The position numbers were made by a program, and so were the translations under genes. The notes below the pieces were generated by a model. The model was not told the DNA's origin. It saw nothing but the letters and a program-made list of their open reading frames with translations, and did no database searches. Shown in pieces: positions 43,044 to 53,410 of a stretch of DNA of 64,000 nt. The stretch lies in NCBI RefSeq assembly GCF_018881635.1, contig NZ_JACVPY010000004.1:1-64000 (forward strand), given 5' to 3'. Source of the DNA: Polynucleobacter sp. UB-Piko-W3. Its GTDB lineage: Bacteria > Pseudomonadota > Gammaproteobacteria > Burkholderiales > Burkholderiaceae. Each line of letters opens with the position of its first letter. The stretch's first letter is position 1.

Positions 43044-43069
43044 TCATTGAAGTTCTATAGGAGAGAAGT

Positions 43070-43318
43070 ATGTTTCCAACCCCAGAGCAAATTGAGGGCT
43101 ACATTAAGCAGGGAATTACCTGTACCCATATTCAGGTAGAGGGTGATGGCCAGCATTTTTATGCAACGATTGTGAGCCCAGACTTTGAAGGCAAGCGTTT
43201 AGTGCAACGCCATCAATTGGTCTATGGCGCAATGGGTGATCGGATGAAAGCAGAAGTACATGCTTTATCGATTAAGGCATTTACACCGCAAGAGTTTGCT
43301 CAAAACCCTGCAGCTTAA
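43070..43318 (+). CDS. ibaG: BolA-family protein, IbaG type
   Basis: 82 aa. BolA-like proteins bind monothiol glutaredoxin and 2Fe-2S clusters; IbaG is the form next to mla and murA in many proteobacteria. The class II KH-like fold is marked by CTHIQVEGDGQHFYATIVSPDFEGKR and HQLVYGAMG. SD GGAGAG upstream. Confidence 0.9.
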   Translation: MFPTPEQIEGYIKQGITCTHIQVEGDGQHFYATIVSPDFEGKRLVQRHQLVYGAMGDRMKAEVHALSIKAFTPQEFAQNPAA

Positions 43319-43377
43319 TAATACTCACTAGCTATCACTACTAACAGCACTGCAGAAGTCTTTACTGGAATCGTTTC

Positions 43378-44652
43378 ATGGATAAATTAAGAATGGTTGG
43401 CGGCACTCCTCTTAAAGGTGAGGTAGTCATTGCAGGAGCCAAAAACGCAGCCTTGCCAATTCTTTGCGCATGCTTACTGACGGATCAACCAGTGGTGTTG
43501 CGCAATGTTCCGGATTTACAGGACGTGCGCACAATGCTCAAGCTCTTGCAAGAAATTGGTGTAACCATTCATTTTCCAGATGCGAGTGATCGTAGTCATT
43601 TAATACTGAACGCGGCAGTGATTAAGAGTTCAGAAGCAACGTACGAGATGGTGAAAACCATGCGCGCCTCCATTTTAGTTTTAGGCCCACTACTAGCCAG
43701 AATGCATAGCGCCAAGGTTTCATTGCCGGGTGGGTGCGCCATTGGTGCTCGCCCCGTAGATCAGCACATCAAAGGCTTGAAAGCCATGGGCGCGAGCATC
43801 AAGATTACGAGTGGTTATATCCAGGCAGAAACTAAGCCACCAAACGATCGCCTTAAAGGTGCATCAATTGTGACTGACATGATCACGGTAACGGGCACTG
43901 AGAATTTATTGATGGCCGCCACCTTGGCATCAGGTACTACGATTCTGGAGAATGCTGCACGCGAACCAGAGGTTGGTGATCTTGCTGAGTTATTGGTGAA
44001 GATGGGCGCAAAGATTTCTGGTATTGGTAGTGATCGTTTAGTTATCGAAGGTGTTGAAAAACTTCATGGCGCTGAGCATACAGTGATACCTGACCGTATT
44101 GAGGCGGGCACTTTCTTGTGTGCAGTTGCTGCGGCTGGTGGTGAAGTGCTTGTGAAGTATTGTCGACCCGATACTTTAGATGCGGTGATAGCCAAACTAA
44201 AAGAGGCTGGCTTGCAAATGGAAGTGGGTCCAGACTGGATTAATGCCTCTATGCAGACTCGTCCAAAGGCGGTAAGTTTTCGCACTTCTGAGTACCCGGC
44301 TTTTCCGACGGATATGCAGGCCCAATTGATGGCAGTCAATGCGGTAGCGGGCGGTAGTTCAACAATTACTGAAACGATCTTTGAGAATCGTTTTATGCAC
44401 GTTCAAGAGTTAAATCGCTTGGGTGCTGATATCGCAATCGAAGGAAATACTGCCATCGCGCAGGGCGTTGAAAAACTCTCAGGCGCCATCGTGATGGCTA
44501 CGGATTTACGCGCTTCCGCTAGTTTGGTCATTGCTGGCTTGGCAGCTCAAGGTGAAACCCAGGTTGACCGGATCTACCATTTAGATCGAGGCTATGACCG
44601 CATGGAGCATAAATTGACGCTTTTAGGCGCAAAGATTGAGCGCATAAAGTAA
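43378..44652 (+). CDS. murA: UDP-N-acetylglucosamine 1-carboxyvinyltransferase
   Basis: First committed step of peptidoglycan synthesis: transfers enolpyruvyl from PEP to UDP-GlcNAc. 424 aa. Lys22 (AGAKNAALP) and the fosfomycin-reactive Cys120 ([15 protein letters not shown]) are present, so the enzyme should be fosfomycin-sensitive in type. Precedes hisG by 20 bp. Confidence 0.97.
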   Translation: MDKLRMVGGTPLKGEVVIAGAKNAALPILCACLLTDQPVVLRNVPDLQDVRTMLKLLQEIGVTIHFPDASDRSHLILNAAVIKSSEATYEMVKTMRASILVLGPLLARMHSAKVSLPGGCAIGARPVDQHIKGLKAMGASIKITSGYIQAETKPPNDRLKGASIVTDMITVTGTENLLMAATLASGTTILENAAREPEVGDLAELLVKMGAKISGIGSDRLVIEGVEKLHGAEHTVIPDRIEAGTFLCAVAAAGGEVLVKYCRPDTLDAVIAKLKEAGLQMEVGPDWINASMQTRPKAVSFRTSEYPAFPTDMQAQLMAVNAVAGGSSTITETIFENRFMHVQELNRLGADIAIEGNTAIAQGVEKLSGAIVMATDLRASASLVIAGLAAQGETQVDRIYHLDRGYDRMEHKLTLLGAKIERIK

Positions 44653-44672
44653 GCCTGATGGATAATTAGTCC

Positions 44673-45299
44673 ATGAAATTGACTTTGGCCCTCTCTAAAG
44701 GGCGCATCTTCGAAGAGACTGCAGAGATCTTATCCAAGATCGGTATTGTGCCGAAGGAAGATCCTGAAAAATCACGCAAACTCATTATTGAGACCTCTAA
44801 TCCGGATGTGCGCTTAATTATTGTGCGCGCCTCGGACGTCCCTACCTATGTTCAATTTGGTGGCGCTGATTTCGGCGTAGCTGGTTTAGATGTACTCATG
44901 GAAAAAGGGACTGATGGTCTTTATGTTCCCTATGATCTCAATATTGCGAAGTGCCGTATGTCGGTTGCGGTGCGTGAAGGCTTTGACTATGCGGCAGCAG
45001 TTAAACAAGGCTCTCGTTTAAAAGTTGCTACAAAGTACGTTAATTGTGCACGTGAGCACTTTGCTAACAAGGGCGTACACATCGATACGATCCATCTCTA
45101 TGGCTCTATGGAGTTAGCGCCACTGGTAGGCTTGGCCGATGCCATTGTGGATTTAGTTTCTACTGGCAATACGCTAAAGGCGAATGGTTTAGTTGAAGTT
45201 GAGCCCATTGCTGATATCAGTGCGCGTCTAGTAGTGAACCAAGCTTCATACAAGCGGAAGCGTGCTCAGCTGCAACCAATTTTTGAGTTGCTGAAGTAA
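44673..45299 (+). CDS. hisG: ATP phosphoribosyltransferase, short form
   Basis: First step of histidine synthesis. 208 aa: the short form without the C-terminal regulatory domain, which needs HisZ as partner for activity and feedback control. No hisZ is in this window; in related bacteria it lies near purA. Motifs [11 protein letters not shown] and [14 protein letters not shown] are conserved. No his leader peptide or attenuator is seen in the 20-bp gap after murA. Confidence 0.96.
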   Translation: MKLTLALSKGRIFEETAEILSKIGIVPKEDPEKSRKLIIETSNPDVRLIIVRASDVPTYVQFGGADFGVAGLDVLMEKGTDGLYVPYDLNIAKCRMSVAVREGFDYAAAVKQGSRLKVATKYVNCAREHFANKGVHIDTIHLYGSMELAPLVGLADAIVDLVSTGNTLKANGLVEVEPIADISARLVVNQASYKRKRAQLQPIFELLK

Positions 45300-45323
45300 A
45301 GCGCAACCTGACTTCTCACTCAA

Positions 45324-46646
45324 ATGTCTGCACAAATCATAATCAAGCGCCTCAAGAGTCAGGATGCGGGTTTCAAAGAAATCCTACTCTCTAGCCTTTC
45401 GTTACCTTTGGCCGATGATGATGCGATTGAGGCTACTGTTGCTAAGATTCTCTTGGCGGTCAAGGAAAAGGGTGATGAAGCTGTCTTGGGATTCACCAAA
45501 CAATTTGACCGTTTAAATGTCGCTAGCGTTTCTGAGTTGGAAATTCCCCGAAAAGATTTAGAGCAAGCTTACAAATCTCTATCCAATGTACAAAAGAGCG
45601 CATTAGACATCGCCACACAACGCGTTCGTGCGTATCACGAGAAGCAAAAGATTGAAGCGGGCTGCCACTCTTGGGAATATGAAGAGGCAGACGGTACGCG
45701 CTTAGGTCAAAAAGTGACACCACTAGATCGTGTTGGAATTTATGTGCCTGGTGGTAAGGCTGCTTATCCATCTTCTGTGCTCATGAATGCCATCCCTGCT
45801 AAGGTGGCTGGTGTTGAGCAAGTCATCATGGTTGTACCAACTCCAGATGGTGCACGTAACCCACTAGTTTTGGCTGCGGCCTACTTAGCTGGTGTGGATC
45901 GTGTCTTTACGATCGGCGGTTCACAAGCAGTTGGCGCCCTAGCTTATGGAACGAAGACCATTCCATCGGTAGATAAGATTGTTGGCCCGGGTAATGCTTA
46001 TGTGGCTGCTGCTAAGCGCAGGGTATTTGGCATTGTCGGCATTGACATGATTGCGGGCCCATCTGAAATCTTGGTACTGTGTGATGGCACAAGTAACCCC
46101 GACTGGGTTGCCATGGACCTGTTTTCTCAAGCGGAGCACGATGAGCAGGCTCAATCGATTTTGCTTTGTCCTGATGCTGCATTTATCGAGCAAGTGCAAG
46201 CCAGTATTAATAAGCTACTACCTGAGATGCCAAGAGCTAAAGTCATTGAAGCATCTTTGACTAATCGCGCCTTATTGATCCAGGTGAAAGATATGAGTGA
46301 AGCCTGTGAGATCGCTAATGCGATCGCTGCAGAGCACTTAGAGATTTGCGCCGCTGATCCACGCAAGTGGGCAGGAAAAATTCGTCATGCAGGCGCGATC
46401 TTCATGGGCAACTACACAAGTGAGTCCCTTGGGGACTACTGTGCTGGACCGAACCACGTTTTGCCAACGGCCCGCACTGCACGTTTCTCATCACCATTGG
46501 GCGTGTATGACTTTATTAAGCGTTCGAGCATGATTGAAGTAAGTGAAGCTGGCGCACAAATCCTAGGTGCAGTAGCAAGTACGCTTGCACACGGTGAGGG
46601 CTTACAAGCCCATGCACGCGCCGCTGAAATGCGCTTGAAGAAATAA
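45324..46646 (+). CDS. hisD: Histidinol dehydrogenase
   Basis: Zinc- and NAD-dependent last two steps of histidine synthesis. 440 aa. Signature [28 protein letters not shown] is complete; zinc ligands fall in AEHDEQAQ and SEHLEI-type motifs. The gene ends 24 bp before the convergent hisC stop. A hairpin inside the hisC end may terminate it. Confidence 0.97.
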   Translation: MSAQIIIKRLKSQDAGFKEILLSSLSLPLADDDAIEATVAKILLAVKEKGDEAVLGFTKQFDRLNVASVSELEIPRKDLEQAYKSLSNVQKSALDIATQRVRAYHEKQKIEAGCHSWEYEEADGTRLGQKVTPLDRVGIYVPGGKAAYPSSVLMNAIPAKVAGVEQVIMVVPTPDGARNPLVLAAAYLAGVDRVFTIGGSQAVGALAYGTKTIPSVDKIVGPGNAYVAAAKRRVFGIVGIDMIAGPSEILVLCDGTSNPDWVAMDLFSQAEHDEQAQSILLCPDAAFIEQVQASINKLLPEMPRAKVIEASLTNRALLIQVKDMSEACEIANAIAAEHLEICAADPRKWAGKIRHAGAIFMGNYTSESLGDYCAGPNHVLPTARTARFSSPLGVYDFIKRSSMIEVSEAGAQILGAVASTLAHGEGLQAHARAAEMRLKK

Positions 46647-46670
46647 TTCAGAAGTAATCTAAAAATAAAT

Positions 46671-47738
46671 CTAAGCTAGGATTTCTTTTAAAGCGGCGAC
46701 AAGTTCGCCGCTTTGTTCGTTTGTGCCAATCGTAATGCGCAGGAATTCTTCAATACGCGGCAACTTGAAGTGGCGCACGATGATGCCGCGATCTCGTAAT
46801 GCTTGATAGATCTTTGCACCGGCATGTTGGGGGTGGCGAGTAAAGATAAAGTTTGCAGTTGAAGGCAGTGTTTCAAAACCTAGGGTATTCAGGTCATCGA
46901 CTAATTTGCTGCGCGTCTGCATTACTTTTGCAGAGCTCTGTTCAAGATGGGCTTGATCCTCAATGGCAGCGATTGCACCTGCTTGCGCAAGACGTCCTAG
47001 GGGGTAAGAGTTAAAACTATTTTTTACTCGCTCTAACCCTTCAATCAATGCAGGGTGGCCAACCGCAAAACCAACGCGCAAACCAGCAAGCGCTCTTGAT
47101 TTTGAGAGTGTATGAACAACAAGAAGATTTTCCGGGCAGTCAGAACCACGCAATAGCGGAATGCAAGACTCTGTACCGTAATCTACATACGCCTCATCAA
47201 TGACTAATACTGAGTCTTTGTTTTGAGAAAGTAAGGATTCGATTTCTGAGCGGGTGATAGATCTACCTGTTGGTGCATTTGGGTTGGGGAAAATAATTCC
47301 GCCATTAGGTGTTTTGTAATCGGCCAGATTGATTTCAAATTCTTTTCCAAGCGGCACTACTTTGTAGTCAATTCCGAAAAGCTTGCAGTAGACAGGATAG
47401 AAGCTATAAGTGATATCTGGAAAGTGAACTGGCTTGTTCTGTTTAAGTAGGCCAGCAAAAACATGGGCGAGTACTTCATCTGAGCCATTGCCTATAAAAA
47501 CTTGTTTTGGATCTAGGCCATGCAGCTTGGCAATAGCTTGTTTGAGTGCAGTACCTTCTGGATCAGGGTACAGACGCAAGCCTTCATTATTTTGACCATC
47601 AATGGCTGCGAGGGCTTTGGGCGAGGGACCGTAAGGGCTCTCGTTGGTGTTGAGCTTTACCAACCGCTGCATTTGCGGTTGCTCCCCAGGCGTATAAGGG
47701 GTTAGGGTTTGAACGACAGGGCTCCAAAAACGGCTCAT
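46671..47738 (-). CDS. hisC: Histidinol-phosphate aminotransferase
   Basis: PLP aminotransferase making histidinol phosphate. 355 aa. [14 protein letters not shown] near the N-terminus, DEAYVDYG, and the PLP lysine motif [19 protein letters not shown] are intact. It is transcribed against the flanking his genes, so needs its own promoter in the 114-bp region shared with hisB. No clear SD precedes the ATG. Confidence 0.96.
   Translation of the reverse strand: MSRFWSPVVQTLTPYTPGEQPQMQRLVKLNTNESPYGPSPKALAAIDGQNNEGLRLYPDPEGTALKQAIAKLHGLDPKQVFIGNGSDEVLAHVFAGLLKQNKPVHFPDITYSFYPVYCKLFGIDYKVVPLGKEFEINLADYKTPNGGIIFPNPNAPTGRSITRSEIESLLSQNKDSVLVIDEAYVDYGTESCIPLLRGSDCPENLLVVHTLSKSRALAGLRVGFAVGHPALIEGLERVKNSFNSYPLGRLAQAGAIAAIEDQAHLEQSSAKVMQTRSKLVDDLNTLGFETLPSTANFIFTRHPQHAGAKIYQALRDRGIIVRHFKLPRIEEFLRITIGTNEQSGELVAALKEILA
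46690..46714 (+). terminator. Hairpin inside the 3' end of hisC, possible hisD terminator
   Basis: AAAGCGGCGA (46690-46699) pairs perfectly with TCGCCGCTTT (46705-46714) around a five-base loop, followed on the plus strand by TTTGTT overlapping the stem end. It lies 43 bp past the hisD stop and within hisC coding sequence. It could terminate hisGD transcription. Confidence 0.5.
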
Positions 47739-47852
47739 TAGGGTACTCAGCTTAAAAATCAGAAAGAAAGTGCAGCAATATCTGTATTTAAAAATCTTCT
47801 AGGAATGATATTATGAGGCTTCACTCAACACTTCGCCTCGCGGCGCAATGAA

Positions 47853-48440
47853 ATGCGGCAAGCCGACGTTATCCGAAACACTTCGGAAACCAAAATTCAA
47901 ATTTCCATCAATTTAGATGGTACTGGTAAGGCTGAGCTGGCCTCTGGCGTCCCTTTTCTAGACCATATGCTTGATCAGATTGCCCGTCACGGCATGATTG
48001 ACCTCAAAGTAGTGGCCAATGGGGATACCCATATTGATGATCATCACACCGTAGAAGATGTTGGAATTACCTTGGGCCAAGCTTTTGCTAAGGCGGTTGG
48101 CGATAAAGCGGGTATTACCCGTTACGGTCACTCCTATGTACCTTTGGATGAAACCCTTTCACGCGTTGTCATTGATTTCTCTGGCCGCCCAGGGTTGGAA
48201 TTCAATGTTCCATTTACTCGCGCACGAGTGGGCGACTTTGATGTTGATCTCAGCATTGAGTTCTTCCGTGGTTTTGTGAATCACGCTGGAGTGACTTTGC
48301 ACATCGACAACCTGCGCGGTATTAATGCACACCATCAGATTGAGACTGTGTTCAAGGCTTTTGGCCGTGCTTTACGTATGGCTCTGGCGATTGACCCACG
48401 GGCCTCTGGTGCCGTTCCTTCAACTAAAGGCAGTCTCTAA
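47853..48440 (+). CDS. hisB: Imidazoleglycerol-phosphate dehydratase, monofunctional
   Basis: Sixth enzymatic step; Mn-dependent. 195 aa, without the histidinol-phosphatase domain fused to it in E. coli. Metal-binding motifs [15 protein letters not shown] and [21 protein letters not shown] are intact. No SD is obvious; a TATTAT at 47809-47814 is a weak -10 candidate. It restarts the plus-strand his genes after inverted hisC. Confidence 0.96.
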   Translation: MRQADVIRNTSETKIQISINLDGTGKAELASGVPFLDHMLDQIARHGMIDLKVVANGDTHIDDHHTVEDVGITLGQAFAKAVGDKAGITRYGHSYVPLDETLSRVVIDFSGRPGLEFNVPFTRARVGDFDVDLSIEFFRGFVNHAGVTLHIDNLRGINAHHQIETVFKAFGRALRMALAIDPRASGAVPSTKGSL

Positions 48441-48488
48441 TTTAGACAACCTAGTTGCTCTGTAGACCACAGCGAAAGATAAGCTAAA

Positions 48489-49151
48489 TTGGCGCAAACT
48501 ATTGCGATCGTTGATTATGGAATGGGTAATTTACGTTCCGTATATCAAGCATTTCATCATGTAGCTCCAGATGACAATGTATTGATTGCGCACAAGCCCG
48601 AAGAAATTCTTTCTGCAAATCGGGTTGTCTTGCCCGGCCAAGGCGCGATGCCCGATTGCATGAAGCATCTTGCAGAATCTGGTTTGTTAGAGGCGCTCTT
48701 AGAGGCATCCAAAAATAAACCCCTACTTGGAGTATGTGTAGGTGAGCAGATGCTTTTTGATCAAAGCGCTGAAGTGCGCGCAACAGAAAAGAATTTATGG
48801 ACACCCTGTTTGGGCTTAATTTCAGGGGAGGTTCGTCGTTTTGAGTTGGCAGGCAAAAAACAGCCCGATGGCTCTGCTTTTAAGGTCCCCCATATGGGCT
48901 GGAACCAGGTGCGCCAAGACTCCAAACACCCTCTATGGAGAGGTATTCCTGATTTAACGAGCTTTTATTTTGTCCACAGTTACTATGTTGTGCCGCAACG
49001 CAAAGAAGATATTGCGGGCTCTACAGAGTATGGAGATTGGTTTACTTCTGCAGTGGCACGAGATAATATTTTCGCTACACAATTTCATCCTGAAAAAAGT
49101 GCAGAATACGGATTAAAGCTTTATCAAAATTTTGTTTCTTGGCAACCTTAA
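48489..49151 (+). CDS. hisH: Imidazole glycerol phosphate synthase, glutaminase subunit
   Basis: Class I glutamine amidotransferase that supplies ammonia to HisF. 220 aa. Starts with TTG (48489), giving [18 protein letters not shown]. The nucleophile Cys is in GVCVGEQML and the His-Glu pair in TQFHPEKS. 48 bp after hisB. Confidence 0.95.
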   Translation: MAQTIAIVDYGMGNLRSVYQAFHHVAPDDNVLIAHKPEEILSANRVVLPGQGAMPDCMKHLAESGLLEALLEASKNKPLLGVCVGEQMLFDQSAEVRATEKNLWTPCLGLISGEVRRFELAGKKQPDGSAFKVPHMGWNQVRQDSKHPLWRGIPDLTSFYFVHSYYVVPQRKEDIAGSTEYGDWFTSAVARDNIFATQFHPEKSAEYGLKLYQNFVSWQP

Positions 49152-49169
49152 AACTTTTAAACTTTAGAT

Positions 49170-49931
49170 ATGCTGCTGATTCCTGCAATTGATCTCAAAG
49201 ACGGTCACTGTGTTCGACTTGAACAAGGTGATATGGACAAAGCCACGGTTTTCTCTGAAGATCCTGGCGCGATGGCCGCGCACTGGATTAGTAAAGGCGC
49301 GCGCCGCTTACATTTAGTGGATCTCAATGGCGCATTCGCGGGCAAGCTCAAGAATGAATCTGCCATCAAATCGATTCTCAAAGCAGTTGGTGATGAGATT
49401 CCGGTTCAACTAGGCGGTGGTATTCGTGACCTGGAAACCATTGAGCGTTTATTAGATGACGGTATCAGTACTGTGATTATTGGAACGGCTGCAGTAAAAA
49501 ATCCGGGCTTTGTACAAGATGCCTGCACTGCATTTCCTGGTCATGTCATGGTGGGCTTGGATGCTCGCGATGGTAAGGTGGCTACGGATGGCTGGAGCAA
49601 GATTACCGGTCATGAAGTCATTGATCTTGCTAAAAAGTTTGAAGATTGGGGTGTTGAAGCAATCATCTATACCGATATTGGGCGTGATGGGATGCTAAAG
49701 GGCGTCAACATTGATGCCACTATCAAGCTGGCTCAGGCGATTCGTATTCCGGTAATTGCCAGTGGCGGTCTCTCAAACAACAAAGACATCGAAGCACTCT
49801 GCAAAGCAGAAGAAGAGGGTGTGATGGGAGTCATTGCTGGCAGATCTATCTACGCTGGAGATCTTGATCTTTCCGCAGCTCAAAAGTATGCGGATGAGTT
49901 AACGCTGAAGTACATGAAGAAAATTCTCTAG
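49170..49931 (+). CDS. hisA: ProFAR isomerase HisA
   Basis: Amadori isomerase of a (beta-alpha)8 fold that converts ProFAR to PRFAR. 253 aa, start [17 protein letters not shown] with the catalytic Asp8, and second-half phosphate-binding motif VIASGGLSN. The stop overlaps the GTG start of hisF by one base. Confidence 0.96.
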   Translation: MLLIPAIDLKDGHCVRLEQGDMDKATVFSEDPGAMAAHWISKGARRLHLVDLNGAFAGKLKNESAIKSILKAVGDEIPVQLGGGIRDLETIERLLDDGISTVIIGTAAVKNPGFVQDACTAFPGHVMVGLDARDGKVATDGWSKITGHEVIDLAKKFEDWGVEAIIYTDIGRDGMLKGVNIDATIKLAQAIRIPVIASGGLSNNKDIEALCKAEEEGVMGVIAGRSIYAGDLDLSAAQKYADELTLKYMKKIL

Positions 49932-50689
49932 TGCTAACTAAGCGAATTATTCCTTGTCTTGATGTCACTGCAGGACGGGTTGTAAAGGGTGTTAACTTTG
50001 TAGGCTTGCGCGATGCAGGTGATCCTGTAGAAATCGCTAAGCGTTATGACACCCAAGGCGCTGACGAGCTTACATTCTTAGATATCACTGCTACATCCGA
50101 TGGCCGTGATCTCATTTTGCACATCATTGAAGATGTTGCCTCACAAGTTTTTATTCCTTTAACGGTTGGCGGTGGTGTGCGTGCTGTTGCTGATGTGCGT
50201 CGCCTACTCAATGCTGGCGCAGATAAAGTCAGTATGAATTCTTCTGCAGTAGCTAATCCCGATTTAGTTTCCGATGCTGCAGCCTATTACGGATCTCAAT
50301 GCATTGTGGTAGCGATTGATGCTAAGCAAACTCTTGCCGGAAACTGGGAAGTATTTACTCATGGTGGCAGAACAGCTACAGGCATTGATGTCGTGCAGTG
50401 GGCCAGTGAAGTTGCTAAACGCGGCGCTGGTGAAATTTTACTGACCAGCATGAATCGCGATGGTAGCAAAGATGGTTTTGACTTGGCTTTAACGGCAGCC
50501 GTGAGCGATGCAGTCTCGGTACCGGTGATTGCATCTGGCGGTGTTGGCAATCTCCAGCATTTAGTCGATGGTATTACCAAGGGGCATGCCGATGCCGTAT
50601 TAGCGGCTAGTATTTTTCACTATGGCGAGTACACCGTGGGGCAGGCAAAAGAATATATGGCTGCCCAAGGAATTCCGGTTCGGATTTAG
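49931..50689 (+). CDS. hisF: Imidazole glycerol phosphate synthase, cyclase subunit
   Basis: Cyclase partner of HisH, producing IGP and AICAR. 252 aa, GTG start overlapping hisA. Catalytic Asp in [15 protein letters not shown] and in [21 protein letters not shown] and VIASGGVGN bind phosphate. It is followed by the antisense hicB gene nine bases after the stop, which separates it from hisI. Confidence 0.96.
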   Translation: MLTKRIIPCLDVTAGRVVKGVNFVGLRDAGDPVEIAKRYDTQGADELTFLDITATSDGRDLILHIIEDVASQVFIPLTVGGGVRAVADVRRLLNAGADKVSMNSSAVANPDLVSDAAAYYGSQCIVVAIDAKQTLAGNWEVFTHGGRTATGIDVVQWASEVAKRGAGEILLTSMNRDGSKDGFDLALTAAVSDAVSVPVIASGGVGNLQHLVDGITKGHADAVLAASIFHYGEYTVGQAKEYMAAQGIPVRI

Positions 50690-50698
50690 CGAGAGCTC

Positions 50699-51091
50699 TT
50701 AGGCGCTGATCGCCATATGAGCGATAAAAGCAGAGCGATTTTCTCCAGCTGATTTAGCCTTGGCATCCAACCTTGCCAATACTCTTTTTGGTAAAGAGAT
50801 ATTTACTCTTTCAATATCGTCTGATAGCAACGCCGGGTCAATCTGAGCAATTGCCCAAATATATCCCTTGAACTCTTTCTTCTTCTGTAGATTAGTAATA
50901 GGGCTAGGCTTTGGTATATCTTCACCGGCATCTAATGCTGCTTCAACCCAAAGTTCAATCGCTTCTTTGGCATTTTCAATTGCCTCATCAATTCCGCTAT
51001 CAGCCGCTGAGAAGCAACCAGGTAAGTCAGGAACGATTACGCCCCACGCTAACTTATCTCCACCAGGTTCAATTGCAATTGGATATTTCAT
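50699..51091 (-). CDS. hicB: HicB-family antitoxin
   Basis: Antitoxin of a type II toxin-antitoxin pair. 130 aa. The N-terminal half (about 1-60) has the degenerate RNase H-like fold typical of HicB (PDLPGCFSAADSGIDEAIENA). The C-terminal 95-130 has a ribbon-helix-helix pattern (RVNISLPKRVLARLDAKAKS) that probably binds its own operator. It lies 10 bp after hicA and antisense to the his genes. Confidence 0.88.
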   Translation of the reverse strand: MKYPIAIEPGGDKLAWGVIVPDLPGCFSAADSGIDEAIENAKEAIELWVEAALDAGEDIPKPSPITNLQKKKEFKGYIWAIAQIDPALLSDDIERVNISLPKRVLARLDAKAKSAGENRSAFIAHMAISA

Positions 51092-51101
51092 GATGATTCC
51101 T

Positions 51102-51284
51102 TTATTTCATTCCTACTTGTTTCAGTAGCTTTTGAACTAACCCAATCCCTAAATCCTTTTTGGGGTGAGGAACAGTGATATGCCCAGCTTTATGGGGGTG
51201 ATTAAAAACATGATGAGAGCCTTTTGAGCCCCGCAACACCCATCCATCTTTTTCTAATGCCTTAATGAGTTCTTTGCTATTCAT
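51102..51284 (-). CDS. hicA: HicA-family toxin (mRNA interferase)
   Basis: 60 aa from the ATG at 51284. HicA toxins are small dsRBD-fold mRNA interferases. The conserved GSHHVF (residues 22-27, probable catalytic His24), ITVPHP and the start KELIKALEKDGWVLRG are present. The apparent longer form from 51338 lacks a sound start. GTGGGA acts as SD. Intact, so probably active. Confidence 0.88.
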   Translation of the reverse strand: MNSKELIKALEKDGWVLRGSKGSHHVFNHPHKAGHITVPHPKKDLGIGLVQKLLKQVGMK

Positions 51285-51302
51285 TCCCACATTATAAATT
51301 CT

Positions 51303-51318
51303 ATACACATCATACACA
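51303..51318 (-). promoter_or_regulatory. Candidate hicAB operator repeat
   Basis: Two direct ATACACA repeats (51303-51309, 51312-51318), nine bases apart centre to centre, lie 19-34 bp upstream of hicA, overlapping TATAGA- and TATAAT-like -10 sequences on the minus strand. HicB with an RHH domain typically binds such repeats. Assignment is inferred from position. Confidence 0.35.
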
Positions 51319-51418
51319 CAAATTGGGTAAGTGTCCATGAGGTGCGGCGGGTCATTAAAGCAGGCTCTGACAACTATTTATTTGGTTTGGTCTTAACAAT
51401 TCTGTCAAAATTGAGTCA

Positions 51419-51814
51419 ATGTCAGATATAAATAAAAATCCTCAAGACCAAGCCTTAGTAGATGCTGTGACCTGGAGCGAACAGGGTCTTGTGCCTGTGA
51501 TTACGCAGGAGGCGAGTAGCGGCGATGTATTGATGATGGCCTGGATGAATCGTGATGCCCTTTTAGAAACCATTCGTTTAGGCGAAGCAGTCTACTGGAC
51601 GCGTTCACGACAAAAGCTATGGCATAAAGGTGAAGAATCTGGGCATACCCAAAAGGTGAAAGAGATTCGTTTGGATTGTGATGGCGATACGATTTTGCTC
51701 ATGGTTGAGCAAAAGGATGGAATCGCCTGTCATACTGGTGAGCACAGCTGCTTCTTTAAACAGTGGGACTCAGCCAAGGCCACTTGGGTTGATCAGTCGA
51801 GTCCTAAAAAATAA
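51419..51814 (+). CDS. hisI: Phosphoribosyl-AMP cyclohydrolase
   Basis: Opens the purine ring of PR-AMP; zinc enzyme. 131 aa, separate from HisE. Metal-binding motifs [27 protein letters not shown] and [17 protein letters not shown] are intact. No clear SD or promoter precedes it despite hicAB separating it from hisF. Confidence 0.96.
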   Translation: MSDINKNPQDQALVDAVTWSEQGLVPVITQEASSGDVLMMAWMNRDALLETIRLGEAVYWTRSRQKLWHKGEESGHTQKVKEIRLDCDGDTILLMVEQKDGIACHTGEHSCFFKQWDSAKATWVDQSSPKK

Positions 51815-51855
51815 ACAAGCTCAAGCTCTTTGCTTTAAAGACATAAAATGAACCA

Positions 51856-52257
51856 ATGACTAGTTCAACTAATAAACCTACTAATTTGGATTCTGCATTT
51901 GCGCATTTAGCTGATGTGGTAGATCAACGACGTGATGCATTTAAGGCAGGTCAAGCCGATCCCAAGACTTCGTATACCGCCTTACTCTTTTCTAAGGGTG
52001 ATGATGGAATTCTGAAGAAGATTGGCGAAGAGGCAACCGAGGCAGTCATGGCCGCTAAGGATGCTCGTAGCTCTAACTTGGCTGCCGAGCAGCAAAAGCT
52101 GCTAGTAGCTGAAATGGCAGATCTTTGGTTTCATTGCTTGATTGCCTTGTCGCAATTTAACTTGCGTCCTGAAGATGTGATTGCAGAGCTAGATCGCCGC
52201 TTGGGCACCTCAGGAATCGAAGAAAAGGCCGCCAGAAAAGCGTCTGGCCAGGAATAA
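51856..52257 (+). CDS. hisE: Phosphoribosyl-ATP pyrophosphatase
   Basis: Hydrolyses PR-ATP to PR-AMP. 133 aa, MazG-like helical fold with [16 protein letters not shown] (about 54-69) and [14 protein letters not shown], the acidic Mg-binding residues. Follows hisI after 41 bp and precedes hinT by six bases. Confidence 0.95.
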   Translation: MTSSTNKPTNLDSAFAHLADVVDQRRDAFKAGQADPKTSYTALLFSKGDDGILKKIGEEATEAVMAAKDARSSNLAAEQQKLLVAEMADLWFHCLIALSQFNLRPEDVIAELDRRLGTSGIEEKAARKASGQE

Positions 52258-52263
52258 ACACCT

Positions 52264-52620
52264 ATGTTGCACGATCCGAATTGCCTGTTTTGCAAGATTT
52301 CACAAGGTTTGATCCCATCCCAGAAGGTCTATGAGGATGAGGAAATCTATGCATTTAAAGACATCAATCCCGCCGCGCCAGTACATTTTTTAATGATTCC
52401 CAAGAAACATATCCCCATGCTGGCATCCGTAGAAAGCATTGATGCCCCTTTGCTGGGTAGAATGATGGAATTAGCACCGCGTCTTGCTAAAGAGCAAGGT
52501 TGCCGTCCTGGTCAGGATGGCGGCTTTCGCTTAATGGTGAATAATGGTGCGGATGGAGGGCAGGAGGTTTATCACTTGCATTTGCATGTGATGGGCGGTC
52601 CGCGTCCCTGGAAAAAATAA
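52264..52620 (+). CDS. hinT: HIT-family nucleotide hydrolase HinT
   Basis: Purine nucleoside phosphoramidase family. 118 aa, with zinc-binding-type CLFCKI near the start and the catalytic HLHLHVMGG (about 102-110). Links hisE and tatA, the usual order in Burkholderiales. Confidence 0.93.
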   Translation: MLHDPNCLFCKISQGLIPSQKVYEDEEIYAFKDINPAAPVHFLMIPKKHIPMLASVESIDAPLLGRMMELAPRLAKEQGCRPGQDGGFRLMVNNGADGGQEVYHLHLHVMGGPRPWKK

Positions 52621-52636
52621 TCCAAGGAGATTCAAA

Positions 52637-52858
52637 ATGGGCTCATTTAGCATTTGGCATTGGTTAATTGTTTTGGTCATCGTGATGTTGGTATTTGGTA
52701 CCAAGAAATTGCGCAATATTGGCCAAGATTTGGGTGGCGCTGTAAAAGGTTTCAAAGATGGCATGAAGCCGGGCGAAGAACCTAAAGAGCAAATCCAGCA
52801 AGCTGCTACTGCAACAGAAAAAACTGTTGATGTGCAAGCTAAAGACGTTAACAAGTGA
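52637..52858 (+). CDS. tatA: Twin-arginine translocase subunit TatA
   Basis: Forms the variable pore ring of the Tat system. 73 aa: membrane helix at about 3-20 ([18 protein letters not shown]), then the amphipathic helix [21 protein letters not shown] and a charged tail. SD AAGGAG upstream. First of tatABC. Confidence 0.95.
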   Translation: MGSFSIWHWLIVLVIVMLVFGTKKLRNIGQDLGGAVKGFKDGMKPGEEPKEQIQQAATATEKTVDVQAKDVNK

Positions 52859-52906
52859 TTTTTGATAGCGCAATAGAAATCCACGTGGTTTTAGAAGACT
52901 GTTTAA

Positions 52907-53383
52907 ATGATTGATCTTGGGGTTTCAAAACTTGCGCTCATTGCAGTAGTTGCTTTGATCGTTGTAGGTCCAGAGCGCCTGCCAAAAATTGCTCGCATGG
53001 CGGGCAACTTGTTTGGTCGTGCACAACGCTATATGGCTGACATTAAATCTGAAGTGAATCGTCAGATGGAAGTTGAGGAATTTAAAAAGTTCCGTGAAGA
53101 AAGTGCTTCCGCCCTTAAAGAAGTTGAAAATAGTATTCATTCAACGGTTCAAGAGGCCAATACAAATCTGAGTGATCAAGCTGATATTTTTGAAACCAGT
53201 TTTGAGAAGTTACCTGTTGATGAGAGAGCGGTGTGGGATAAGACCAAGCGCCAAGGCCGCAGTAGTTGGGGTGTTAGACGGGCAGCCAGACCCATTTGGT
53301 TTAAACGTTCAGCGGGTGTGCGCACACGTGTTCAATCGGGCGCTGCCAGAATGAAACGTTTTCATCACAGCGCCATCAAATAA
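52907..53383 (+). CDS. tatB: Twin-arginine translocase subunit TatB
   Basis: Part of the TatBC receptor for twin-arginine signal peptides. 158 aa with start MIDLGVSKLALIAVVALIVVGPERLPK (membrane helix, then the conserved PERLP), a long amphipathic/coiled segment (about 40-95) and a basic C-terminus rich in Arg. 48 bp after tatA. Confidence 0.94.
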   Translation: MIDLGVSKLALIAVVALIVVGPERLPKIARMAGNLFGRAQRYMADIKSEVNRQMEVEEFKKFREESASALKEVENSIHSTVQEANTNLSDQADIFETSFEKLPVDERAVWDKTKRQGRSSWGVRRAARPIWFKRSAGVRTRVQSGAARMKRFHHSAIK

Positions 53384-53410
53384 ATAGAACAAGAATAAAA
53401 ATACTTTCGC

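Noticed and set aside
44653..44672. Histidine attenuator or leader peptide before hisG
   Set aside because: Only 20 bp separate murA and hisG, with no His-codon run or hairpins.
51339..51418. Separate promoter for hisI
   Set aside because: TGACAA near 51367 has no -10 at the right distance; may exist but cannot be supported.
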